Source: Ectopseudomonas chengduensis (GTDB lineage Bacteria > Pseudomonadota > Gammaproteobacteria > Pseudomonadales > Pseudomonadaceae). Taken from it: DNA of 64,000 nt. The DNA lies in assembly GCF_900102635.1 (NCBI RefSeq), contig NZ_FMZQ01000003.1, forward strand, positions 62,001 through 126,000, written 5' to 3'. The notes under the pieces were generated by a model. That model ran no database searches and was not told where the DNA came from. It was given only the letters and a program-made list of their open reading frames with translations. Shown in pieces: positions 27,394 to 35,693 of the stretch (position 1 is its first letter; each line of letters begins with the position of its first letter). A program made the position numbers and the translations under genes.

Positions 27394-29376
27394 TCAGAAG
27401 GCAAAGCACGAGCAGCCGAAGGCGCCCCAGAAGCCCTGATGATCGCTCACCGGGATGCTGCTGCGGCGTGCGCGGTCATGCTGGTGGGCATGCACCGAGC
27501 AGGCGCCGATGCACTGGTGGATGCTGGCGGCCATGGGCGCCGCTGACGGCTTCCAGTGCCCAGGCACCAGGGCCACCGGCGACCAGTCCGGCAGTACCGG
27601 CAGCGTCGGCGGGGCGAGCTTGTCGAACTCGCCGGTGCCATGCACCACCTTGCCGCCGACGATGGTCAGCACCGACTCCAGCCACTTGATCTGCTCTTCC
27701 TCGATGCTGAAGAAGTCCGCGCTCAAGGCCACCAGATCGGCCAGCTGCCCCACCTTGATCTGGCCCTTCTTGCCCTGTTCGCTGGAGAACCAGGCGCTGC
27801 CGTGGGTGAACAGTTGCAGCGCGGTGGCGCGTGACAAGCCCTGTGGGTTGAGTGTGGTGCCACCGACCGTCTTGCCGCTGACCAGCCAGTACAGCGCGGT
27901 CCAGGGGTTGTAGCTGGCCACGCGAGTGGCGTCGGTGCCGCCGCCGACTGGCACGCCTTCGGCCAGCATGCGCTGAATCGGTGGAGTAGCTTCTGCGGCT
28001 TTGGCGCCGTAGCGGTCGATGAAGTATTCGCCCTGGAAGGCCATGCGGTGCTGGATGGCGATGCCGCCACCGAGTGCGCGTACCCGCTCGATATTGCGCG
28101 GGCTGATGGTCTCGGCATGGTCGAACAGCCAGGGCAGGCCGTTGAACGGCATGTCGCGGTCGACCTTCTCGAACACGTCGAGCATGCGCGAGATGGATTC
28201 GTCGTAGGTGGCGTGCAGGCGGAACGGCCAGCGTTGCTCGACCAGATGACGCACCACCGGCTCCAGATCGGCTTCCATGCTCGGCGCCAGATCCGGGCGC
28301 GGCTCGACAAAATCCTCGAAGTCGGCAGCGGAGAACACCAGCATTTCACCGGCGCCGTTGTGGCGGAGGAAATCATCGCCCTGGTGCAGCTTCACGCTGC
28401 TGGTCCAGTTCTTGAAATCGGTCAGCTCTTCCTTGGGCTTCTGGGTGAACAGGTTGTAGGCGATGCGCACGGTGAGCTGATCCTTGTCGGCCAGCTCCTG
28501 GATCACCTGGTAGTCGTCGGGGTAGTTCTGGTAACCGCCGCCGGCGTCGATGGCGCTGGTCACGCCTAGGCGATTGAGCTCACGCATGAACTGGCGGGTG
28601 GAGTTGACCTGATACTCCAGCGGCAGCTTCGGACCCTTGGCCAGGGTGGCGTAGAGAATCAGCGCATTGGGCCGTGCGATCAGCATGCCGGTGGGCTCGC
28701 CGCTGGCATCGCGCTGGATCTCGCCGCCGGGCGGGTTCGGTGTGTTCTTGTCGTAGCCCACGGCGCGCAATGCCGCGCGGTTGAGCAGGGCGCGGTCATA
28801 GAGGTGCAGGACGAACACCGGGGTGTCCGGCGCCGCCTTGTTCAGTTCATCCAGGGTCGGCAGGCGTTTCTCGGCGAACTGGAATTCGGTCCAGCCGCCG
28901 ACCACGCGCACCCATTGCGGCGTCGGCGTGCGGTCAGCCTGGTCCTTGAGCATGCGCAGGGCATCGGCCAGCGACGGCACGCCTTCCCAGCGCAGCTCCA
29001 GGTTGTAGTTGAGGCCGCCACGAATCAGGTGCAGGTGCGAGTCGTTGAGGCCGGGAATCACCGTGCGCTTTTGCAGGTCGATCACGCGCGTGGCATCGCC
29101 GCGCAGGGCCATGGCCTCAGCGTCACTGCCGACGGCGACGAAGCGCCCGTCCTTGATGGCCACGGCGCTGGCCTGGGGTTTTTCGCGGTCGACCGTGTGC
29201 AGGCGGCCGTTGTAGAGAATGAGATCGGCACTCATGTTGCCTCCCGATGAACTGGTGGATGAGTCGCTGGCCATGGCCGCAAAGGGCAGGGCTGACCACA
29301 ATGCCCCGGCCGCGCCAAGGACGCTGCTGGTGGCGAGAAAGTGGCGGCGTTTCGGGTCGGAGGGGTCCTGGCTCAT
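27394..29376 (-). CDS. Tat-exported amidohydrolase (YtcJ-like, Amidohydro_3)
   Basis: A 660-residue metal-dependent hydrolase. The twin-arginine signal is KRRHFLATSS (R10, R11). The metal-binding pair H114/H116 lies in IPGLNDSHLHL, and further family blocks are HATYDES, FDHAETIS and GGGTDATRVASYNPW. The final 45 residues form an unusual Cys/His-rich tail (HQCIGACSVHAHQHDRA, ending FGCSCFAF). It overlaps the ABM protein gene upstream by four bases (29373-29376) and the MFS gene starts just after it. The substrate is unknown. Confidence 0.9.
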   Translation of the reverse strand: MSQDPSDPKRRHFLATSSVLGAAGALWSALPFAAMASDSSTSSSGGNMSADLILYNGRLHTVDREKPQASAVAIKDGRFVAVGSDAEAMALRGDATRVIDLQKRTVIPGLNDSHLHLIRGGLNYNLELRWEGVPSLADALRMLKDQADRTPTPQWVRVVGGWTEFQFAEKRLPTLDELNKAAPDTPVFVLHLYDRALLNRAALRAVGYDKNTPNPPGGEIQRDASGEPTGMLIARPNALILYATLAKGPKLPLEYQVNSTRQFMRELNRLGVTSAIDAGGGYQNYPDDYQVIQELADKDQLTVRIAYNLFTQKPKEELTDFKNWTSSVKLHQGDDFLRHNGAGEMLVFSAADFEDFVEPRPDLAPSMEADLEPVVRHLVEQRWPFRLHATYDESISRMLDVFEKVDRDMPFNGLPWLFDHAETISPRNIERVRALGGGIAIQHRMAFQGEYFIDRYGAKAAEATPPIQRMLAEGVPVGGGTDATRVASYNPWTALYWLVSGKTVGGTTLNPQGLSRATALQLFTHGSAWFSSEQGKKGQIKVGQLADLVALSADFFSIEEEQIKWLESVLTIVGGKVVHGTGEFDKLAPPTLPVLPDWSPVALVPGHWKPSAAPMAASIHQCIGACSVHAHQHDRARRSSIPVSDHQGFWGAFGCSCFAF

Positions 29377-30044
29377 GATCGATCCTCATCTACGGTTGGG
29401 TTCAGCCAGGCGTCGAACAGCCGCGTGGCCATGGGCATGAACAGGTACACCACGAGCAGGACGATGCTCAGGGTGATCACGACGTTGCTCGGCAGGTAAG
29501 CGCCGAGCCAGGGAATATGGTGGAACAGCGGTTGCCAGAGCAGCGGCACCAGCAGGCTCAGCGGCAGGATCACCAGAAAGGTGACGCAGGCCTGTTTCCA
29601 GCGGGGCGGCGGCGCCTGCGCGCTTTCCGGCATGAACCAGAATTCCTTGCCCTGGGCGATCTCCAACTGGTCACCTGCGCGCAGCAGCGGTTCGACCTCA
29701 GCGATCAGCTGGCGCCTTTGCTCCGACTCGATCCAGCCCTGCAGCTGCTGCAGGCTGGCGAAACGCAGCACGCAGGTGAATTGCGCCACGCAGGGCTGGC
29801 GGCTGCGTACCACGTCCACGCCGAGGTGGCCGGGGCATTGGCTGGCGGTGGCGATGATGCGCCGTAACCAGGCCTCGTAATGTGGCACGTGGCTGGGGCG
29901 AACCTGATGGCGCACCACCAGGGTGACGGTTTCCGCTTGCGTCTCGCTCATGCTGGAGACTCTGCTCGAGGCCTTGGTCTTGTCGATCCAGCGGCGCGCA
30001 CCGATGCGCGCTGCTGGTCGAGTCGAGGGCGTTTCCGCCGTCAT
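29373..30044 (-). CDS. ABM-domain protein with two C-terminal transmembrane helices
   Basis: A 223-residue protein. The middle (about 38-130) is an antibiotic-biosynthesis-monooxygenase-like fold (VTLVVRHQVRPSHVPHYEAWLRR-type strand and helix, cut here for brevity). Residues about 150-170 and 183-205 are membrane helices. The first ATG lies five bases after the stop of the YcaC-like gene and so could be coupled. A second ATG at 29951 would trim 31 basic residues and gives the usual family start. It is the second gene of the operon. Confidence 0.78.
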   Translation of the reverse strand: MTAETPSTRPAARIGARRWIDKTKASSRVSSMSETQAETVTLVVRHQVRPSHVPHYEAWLRRIIATASQCPGHLGVDVVRSRQPCVAQFTCVLRFASLQQLQGWIESEQRRQLIAEVEPLLRAGDQLEIAQGKEFWFMPESAQAPPPRWKQACVTFLVILPLSLLVPLLWQPLFHHIPWLGAYLPSNVVITLSIVLLVVYLFMPMATRLFDAWLNPTVDEDRS

Positions 30045-30048
30045 GAGA

Positions 30049-30735
30049 TCAGATGGGCGCCGCTACAGGGGCCAGGGTCGGGCCGTGCTCGACACGCTCA
30101 GGCGCCTTGTGGACCATGGTGTAGGCGTAGTCCACGCCCATGCCGTAGGCGCCGGAGTGCTCCTTGACCAAGGCCATGACGGCGTCGTAGGTGTCGCGAT
30201 TCTTCCAGTCGCGTTGCCACTCCAGCAGCACCTGTTGCCAGGTCACCGGCACCACACCGGCCTGGATCATGCGCTGCATGGAGTAGTCGTGGGCGGCCTG
30301 CGAGGTGCCGCCGGAGGCGTCGGCGACCATGTAGATCTCGTAGCCGGCGTCGTGCATGGCGGAAAGGGCGAAGGTGGTATTGCACACCTCGGTCCACAGG
30401 CCGGAAACGATGACCTTGTTGCGGCCGTTCTTCTTCAGCGCGTCACGGACTTTCTGGTCGTCCCAGGAGTTCATCGAGGTGCGCTCGAGCAGCGGCGCGT
30501 CGGGGAATACGGCGAGCAGTTCGGGGTAGGTGTGGCCGGAGAAGCTCTCGGTCTCGACCGTGGTGATGATGGTCGGCACGTTGAAGATCTTGGCCGCCTT
30601 GGCCAGGCCCACGGTGTTGTTCTTCAGGGTTTGCCGATCGATGCTCTGCACGCCGAAGGCCATTTGCGGCTGTTGGTCGATGAAGATCAACTGGCTGTTG
30701 TGCGGGGTCAGGACTTCGGTTTTTGGATTGCTCAT
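30049..30735 (-). CDS. Isochorismatase-family hydrolase (YcaC-like)
   Basis: A 228-residue cysteine hydrolase of the isochorismatase/nicotinamidase superfamily. It starts MSNPKTEVLTPHNSQLIFID, with active-site D20 and nucleophile C118 in GLWTEVCNTTF. Length and the motif ADASGGTSQAAHD fit the YcaC subgroup, whose physiological substrate is not settled. The ATG at 30735 has AGGTAACC upstream. It is the first gene of the leftward four-gene unit. Confidence 0.9.
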   Translation of the reverse strand: MSNPKTEVLTPHNSQLIFIDQQPQMAFGVQSIDRQTLKNNTVGLAKAAKIFNVPTIITTVETESFSGHTYPELLAVFPDAPLLERTSMNSWDDQKVRDALKKNGRNKVIVSGLWTEVCNTTFALSAMHDAGYEIYMVADASGGTSQAAHDYSMQRMIQAGVVPVTWQQVLLEWQRDWKNRDTYDAVMALVKEHSGAYGMGVDYAYTMVHKAPERVEHGPTLAPVAAPI

Positions 30736-30873
30736 AGCGGTTACCTGTTGGTGGGGCGGTGGACGATGCACGCATCCCGTCGGTCGTTGCCGTCGGGTAG
30801 GCGAAAGGACTATTGCAGAGCGGCCGCCACCTGGATTGGATGTAACTGCGATTCTGGTATCGGGCTGTGGCGC

Positions 30874-31851
30874 TCAGGCCAGGTGTTCGCGCAACGCCGC
30901 GCCAGCCTGCTGCATGGCAGTGCGTACCGCAGGCACCTCGGCGATCACGTTGAGCAGGCCGTAGTCGTGGATCATGCCGTTGTAGCGCACCGCGCTGACC
31001 ACGACGCCGGCGGCGCCCAGGCGGCGGGCGTAGGCTTCGCCTTCGTCGCGCAGCACGTCCATCTCGGCGCTCTGCACCATGGCCGGTGGCAGGCCTTGCA
31101 GCTGTTCCAGGCTGGCGCGCAGCGGCGAGGCGTGGATCTCGTTACGCTGCTTGGGGTCGGTGGTGTAGTTGTCCCAGAACCACTCCATCATGCCGCGGGT
31201 GAGAAAATGTCCCTCGGCGAACTGGTTGTAGGAGGCGTTGTTGAAGCTGGCGTCGGTCACCGGCCACAGCAGCAACTGAAAACGCAGCTTCGGCGTACCA
31301 GCCTCTTTCGCCTTGATGGCGACCACGGCGGCCATATTGCCGCCGACACTGTTGCCGGCCACGGCTAGGCGCGAGCCGTCGACACCGATCTGGCTACCGT
31401 TGTCAGCCACCCACTTCGTGGCGGCATAGGCCTGGTTAATCGCAGTCGGGTATTTCGCTTCGGGCGAGGGGGTGTAGTCGACGTAGACCGCCGCGGCGCC
31501 GGAATGCACCACCAGGTCGCGGATCAGCCGTGCGTGGGTCGGATAGTCGCCCAGCACCCAGCCGCCACCGTGGAAGAACATGAAGCCCGGCAGGTTGCCC
31601 TGGCTGCCTGCCGGACGCACCACCACCAGCTTCAGCATCTGGCCGGCGGCCTCGATGCTGTGTTCGCGGGTTTCCACGGCCGATAGATCGACCTCGACCG
31701 AGGCTTGCGCGCCCACCAGCACAGCGCGGGCTTCCGCAGGCGATAGCCGTTCCAGGGGCGTGCCGCCACCGGCGGCCAAGGCTTCGAGAAAGGATTGCGT
31801 GTTGCGTTCGACGCCGGGACTGCCGGCGTCCAGGTTGGGGGAAGGCTGCAT
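30874..31851 (-). CDS. Alpha/beta hydrolase, HSL family, cytoplasmic paralogue
   Basis: A 325-residue esterase/lipase of the hormone-sensitive-lipase group. The oxyanion motif HGGGW is at 94-98, the nucleophile S168 in GNSVGG, with the acid in SAEMDVLRDEG and the histidine in GMIHDYG. It begins directly with MQPSPNLDAG and has no signal peptide, unlike its close paralogue at 62147-63163. It probably belongs with the isochorismatase operon, 138 bases upstream of that gene. Confidence 0.88.
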   Translation of the reverse strand: MQPSPNLDAGSPGVERNTQSFLEALAAGGGTPLERLSPAEARAVLVGAQASVEVDLSAVETREHSIEAAGQMLKLVVVRPAGSQGNLPGFMFFHGGGWVLGDYPTHARLIRDLVVHSGAAAVYVDYTPSPEAKYPTAINQAYAATKWVADNGSQIGVDGSRLAVAGNSVGGNMAAVVAIKAKEAGTPKLRFQLLLWPVTDASFNNASYNQFAEGHFLTRGMMEWFWDNYTTDPKQRNEIHASPLRASLEQLQGLPPAMVQSAEMDVLRDEGEAYARRLGAAGVVVSAVRYNGMIHDYGLLNVIAEVPAVRTAMQQAGAALREHLA

Positions 31852-32014
31852 GGCGATTCACCTCATGATGGCTGAAGGAACTGTAGCGCTACTGCGTCGG
31901 GCATCTTCTGCCCTTGCGGTCGATCCGGCTTGTACCGGCCTGCCGTTTTGGCATCAGGCTGCTGCCGGGCTGCTAGAGTGAGAGCGGAGTCGCTGGCGTC
32001 CGCACGAGGTGGGC

Positions 32015-33442
32015 ATGACAGGGGAAAGTCGCAAGCTGGGCCTGGGGTCGCTGACCGCGCTGGTGGTGGGCTCGATGGTCGGTGGCGGGATCTTCTCGCT
32101 ACCGCAGAACATCGCCGCGCGGGCCGATGTCGGCGCGGTACTGATCGGCTGGGGCATTACCGCGGTGGGCATGCTGGCGCTGGCCTTCGTGTTCCAGGGC
32201 CTGGCCAACCGCAAGCCGCAGCTCGATGGCGGGGTGTACGTCTACGCCAAGGCGGGCCTCGGCGACTACATGGGTTTTTCCTCGGCCTGGGGTTACTGGA
32301 TCAGCGCCTGGCTGGGCAATGTCGGCTACTTCGTCCTGCTGTTCTCGACCCTGGGTTATTTCTTCCCGGTCTTCGGCCAGGGCAATACGCCGCTGGCCAT
32401 CGCCTGCGCCTCGGGGTTGCTCTGGTGCGTGCACGCCCTGGTGCTGCGCGGCATCAAGGAGGCGGCGCTGATCAACCTGATCACCACCGTGGCCAAGCTG
32501 GTGCCGATCCTGCTGTTCATCGCCATCGTCGGCCTGGCCTTCGACCGCGACATCTTCACCCGTGACATCTGGGGCCGCAGCAACCCGCAGTTCGGCGGTG
32601 TGCTGGAGCAGGTGCGCAACATGATGCTGGTCACCGTGTTCGTGTTCATCGGTATCGAAGGGGCGAGCGTGTACTCGTCGCGTGCCGAGCGCCGCCGCGA
32701 TGTGGGCAAGGCCACGGTGATCGGCTTTCTCGGCGTGCTGGTGCTGCTGATGCTGGTCAACCTGCTGTCGCTGGGGGTGATGAGCCAGCCCGAGCTGGCG
32801 GCGCTGCAGAACCCGTCCATGGCCGGAGTGCTGGAGCATGTGGTGGGGCGTTGGGGGGCGGTGCTGATCAGCATCGGCCTGGCGGTGTCGCTGCTTGGTG
32901 CGCTGCTGTCGTGGGCGCTGCTGTGCGCCGAAATCCTCTTCGTCTCCGCCAAGGACGGCACCATGCCGGCCTTCCTGCGCCGGGAGAACGCCAATCAGGT
33001 GCCGGTCAACGCGCTGTGGCTGACCAACGGCATGATCCAGCTGTTCCTGCTGATCACCCTGTTTTCCCAAGGCACCTACCTGTCGCTCATCTACCTCGCG
33101 TCGTCGATGATTCTGGTGCCCTACCTGTGGTCGGCGGTCTATGCGCTGCTGCTGGCGCTGCGCGGCGAAACCTATGAAGACCAGGCCGGGCTGCGCCGCA
33201 AGGATCTGGCCATCGGCCTGCTGGCGGTGGGCTACGCGATCTGGCTGCTGTATGCCGGCGGGGTCAAGTACCTGCTGCTGTCGGCGCTGCTCTACGCGCC
33301 GGGGGCGCTGCTGTTTCGCCAGGCCAAGCGCGAGCAGGGGCAGGTGCTGTTCACCCGCTACGAATGGCCGATCTTCGCCGCCGTATTGCTGACCGCCGTG
33401 CTGGCCGGCTATGGCCTGTATGCCGGGCATCTGAGCTTGTAG
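32015..33442 (+). CDS. APC superfamily amino-acid permease/antiporter (basic amino acid type)
   Basis: A 475-residue inner-membrane transporter with about twelve to thirteen segments. It opens with the APC motif LGLGSLTALVVGSMVGGGIF and has LDGGVYVYAKAGLGDYMGF and FVFIGIEGASVYSSRAERR, which resemble the ArcD/YjdE basic amino-acid antiporters. ATG 32015 has GAGGT close upstream; GTG 32009 would add two residues. It diverges from the HSL hydrolase and is followed by the copper cluster. Confidence 0.87.
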   Translation: MTGESRKLGLGSLTALVVGSMVGGGIFSLPQNIAARADVGAVLIGWGITAVGMLALAFVFQGLANRKPQLDGGVYVYAKAGLGDYMGFSSAWGYWISAWLGNVGYFVLLFSTLGYFFPVFGQGNTPLAIACASGLLWCVHALVLRGIKEAALINLITTVAKLVPILLFIAIVGLAFDRDIFTRDIWGRSNPQFGGVLEQVRNMMLVTVFVFIGIEGASVYSSRAERRRDVGKATVIGFLGVLVLLMLVNLLSLGVMSQPELAALQNPSMAGVLEHVVGRWGAVLISIGLAVSLLGALLSWALLCAEILFVSAKDGTMPAFLRRENANQVPVNALWLTNGMIQLFLLITLFSQGTYLSLIYLASSMILVPYLWSAVYALLLALRGETYEDQAGLRRKDLAIGLLAVGYAIWLLYAGGVKYLLLSALLYAPGALLFRQAKREQGQVLFTRYEWPIFAAVLLTAVLAGYGLYAGHLSL

Positions 33443-33511
33443 CGCTGGACAAAGCGGTCAGCGCGCGGATAATCCGCCTCATCGCCCTCTGACTCTGGCC
33501 TCGCGACCCCT

Positions 33512-33916
33512 ATGCGCAAATCCCTGCGTACCGCCCTGATCTGGATACTGATGCTGGCCCTGCCGGCACAGGCCATGGCGGCGCTCGGCATGCAGTTGTG
33601 CGAGCAGGTGCATCGCAGCGGCGCTCTGCAGATGAGCTCGACTCAGCAGGTCGAGCACGGCATGCACCACGACATGGCGGCCGACAGCGCACATGGCGCG
33701 CATCAGGACGCCGCCCCGGTGGCCAGCAGCAATGCTCCCAGCGATGGCAGCCTCTGCACCCTGTGCGCCTTCTGCGTCGGTGTCGCCGCGCCCAGCCAGC
33801 CGTTTCTGAACGACTCTGCCCTGCAAACCGTCGAGCCGGCTACAGCCTGGCCCGACCGCCTTATCGTCGGCGTGGCCGACACGCCCGAACGCCCCCCGCG
33901 TCTTTCTCTCGCCTGA
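33512..33916 (+). CDS. DUF2946 family protein
   Basis: A 134-residue probable periplasmic protein. A signal peptide (RKSLRTALIWILMLALPAQAMA) is followed by a His/Met-rich stretch (HGMHHDMAADSAHGAHQD) and the DUF2946 Cys motif CTLCAFCVG. This domain is commonly found next to copper-resistance and TonB receptor genes. It opens the copper cluster. The histidines suggest metal binding (inference). Confidence 0.82.
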   Translation: MRKSLRTALIWILMLALPAQAMAALGMQLCEQVHRSGALQMSSTQQVEHGMHHDMAADSAHGAHQDAAPVASSNAPSDGSLCTLCAFCVGVAAPSQPFLNDSALQTVEPATAWPDRLIVGVADTPERPPRLSLA

Positions 33917-33990
33917 GCCCCTTAGGTAGCGCCGTCCTGCGGCGCCTGTAGCTCACGCGGCCGCCTGGCCGCCGTACGCGAGAACACATC

Positions 33991-34290
33991 ATGACTTTGC
34001 ATTCCCTTGCCGGAAGGCTGCTGGGCATCGCTGCCCTGACGCTGCCCGGCATCTTGATGGCGGCCCAGCCCGACCCGCTGGACGCCAACGCCGCCGTGCC
34101 GGCGCAGGATTACCGTTCCCCTCTGCAAGACTACCGTGCCCAGGCCGACGAGCCGTTGCAGGACTGGCGCGCGGCCAATGACCTGGTCGGCCGTATCGGC
34201 GGCTGGCGCACCTACAGCATGGAAGGCTGGGAGCAGCCGGCCGAGCAGGGCGCCGAGCCCGTCGAGGGAGGTGGCCATGACCACCATTAA
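33991..34290 (+). CDS. Small secreted protein with C-terminal histidines
   Basis: A 99-residue protein with a signal peptide (to about residue 25, LMAAQ), a repeated QDYR/QDWR motif (AQDYRSPLQDYRAQADEPLQDWRA) and the ending GGGHDHH. It is the kind of small protein found between DUF2946 and a TolC-like gene in copper clusters, but I cannot name a family. Its 3' end overlaps the TolC-like gene by 14 bases. Confidence 0.7.
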   Translation: MTLHSLAGRLLGIAALTLPGILMAAQPDPLDANAAVPAQDYRSPLQDYRAQADEPLQDWRAANDLVGRIGGWRTYSMEGWEQPAEQGAEPVEGGGHDHH

Positions 34291-35677
34291 ACCCGCCGTA
34301 CTGCTCTGCGCCGCGCTGCTGCTGACCGGCTGCGCCGGCTTCAGCCAGGACGGTGGCTTCGACCCGGTGCAGCAAAGCGCCGAGCGCCAGCTGGACAAGC
34401 AACTGCTGTGGGCGCGCGACGAGGCCGGGCGCGGGCAGATCGAGGCACGCGTCGCCGAGTTGCTGGCCGAACCCCTGAGCCTGGATGCCGCGGTGCAGCT
34501 GGCGCTGCTCAACAACCGCGGCCTGCAGGCGTCCTTCGACGAGCTGGGCATCGGCGAGGCCGAGCGCGTGCAGGCCGGGCGCCTGCCCAACCCCGGCTTC
34601 TCCTACGGTCGTCTGGAAAAGGGCAGCGAGGTCGAATACGAGCGCGGCCTGCACCTGAATCTGGCGCGGCTGATCGCCCTGCCGCTGACCTCGCGCCTGG
34701 AAGGTCGGCGCTTCGAGCAGCTGCAGCGGCAGACCAGCCTGGCGGTGTTCGACCTGGCCAGCGAGACGCGCAAGGCCTGGTACCAGGCGGTCGCCGCCGA
34801 GGAGAGCCTGGTCTACGCACGGCAGGTGCTGGACGCCGCCGAAGCCGGCGCCGATCTGGCCCGGCGCATGGCCGCAGTGGGCAACTTCAGCAAGCTGCAG
34901 CAGGCCGAGCAGCAGAACTTCTACGCCGAAGCCGGCATCGGCCTGTTGCAGGCCGAACAGGCGCGAGTACGTAGCCGCGAGCAGCTGACCCGTCTGCTCG
35001 GCCTGTGGGGCGAGCAGCTCGACTACCGCCTGCCCGAACGCCTGCCGGCGTTGCCGAAAACCGCGGACGAGTTGCCGGACGTGGAGCGCCTGGCCATGAA
35101 CCAGCGCCAGGACATCCAGGCCGTGCGCCTGGATGCCGAGCGCCTGGCGCAGAACCTCGGCCTGACCCGCACCACGCGTTTCATCAACGTGCTGGAGCTG
35201 GGCGTGGTCAACAACCGCTCAAACGAGGAACCGACCCAGCGCGGCTACGAGATCAGCGTCGAGCTGCCGCTGTTCGACTGGAGCGGTGCCAAGGTGGCGC
35301 GGGCCGAGGCACAGTATCGCCAGGCGCTCAACCGTGCCGCCGAGACGGCGATCAACGCACGCTCGCAGGTACGCGAGGCCTATCACGCCTACCGCAACGC
35401 CTTCGAGCTGGCGCAGCACTACCGTACCGAGGTGCTGCCGCTACGTCAGCGCATCGCCGAGGAAAACCTGCTGCGCTACAACGGCATGTTCATCAGCACC
35501 TTCGACCTGCTCGCCGATGCGCGCCGCCAGGTGCAGGCGGTGGATGGCTACCTGCAGGCGCAGCGCGCCTTCTGGCTGGCGCGCGCCGACCTCGACATGG
35601 CCCTGTTGGGCGCCCCCAATCCCTCGCTCGGCGTGGCGCCTGCCGCTGCTGCCGAGCCGGCCGCCGCCGGCCACTGA
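34277..35677 (+). CDS. TolC family outer-membrane efflux lipoprotein
   Basis: A 466-residue outer-membrane factor. It begins MTTIKPAVLLCAALLLTGCAG, a lipoprotein signal with the acceptor cysteine in LTGC. Two OEP repeats follow (LDAAVQLALLNNRGLQASFDELG, then a second near ELPLFDWSGAKVARAEAQYRQAL). ATG 34277 sits within the end of the previous gene, after GGGAGGTGG. No RND or MFP partner is in the cluster, unlike Cus systems. Confidence 0.87.
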   Translation: MTTIKPAVLLCAALLLTGCAGFSQDGGFDPVQQSAERQLDKQLLWARDEAGRGQIEARVAELLAEPLSLDAAVQLALLNNRGLQASFDELGIGEAERVQAGRLPNPGFSYGRLEKGSEVEYERGLHLNLARLIALPLTSRLEGRRFEQLQRQTSLAVFDLASETRKAWYQAVAAEESLVYARQVLDAAEAGADLARRMAAVGNFSKLQQAEQQNFYAEAGIGLLQAEQARVRSREQLTRLLGLWGEQLDYRLPERLPALPKTADELPDVERLAMNQRQDIQAVRLDAERLAQNLGLTRTTRFINVLELGVVNNRSNEEPTQRGYEISVELPLFDWSGAKVARAEAQYRQALNRAAETAINARSQVREAYHAYRNAFELAQHYRTEVLPLRQRIAEENLLRYNGMFISTFDLLADARRQVQAVDGYLQAQRAFWLARADLDMALLGAPNPSLGVAPAAAAEPAAAGH

Positions 35678-35693
35678 ACAAGGAATTTCCCAG

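Noticed and set aside
32099..33430. 443-codon open frame on the - strand
   Set aside because: Antisense to the APC permease; a Gln/His-rich composition typical of shadows of hydrophobic genes.
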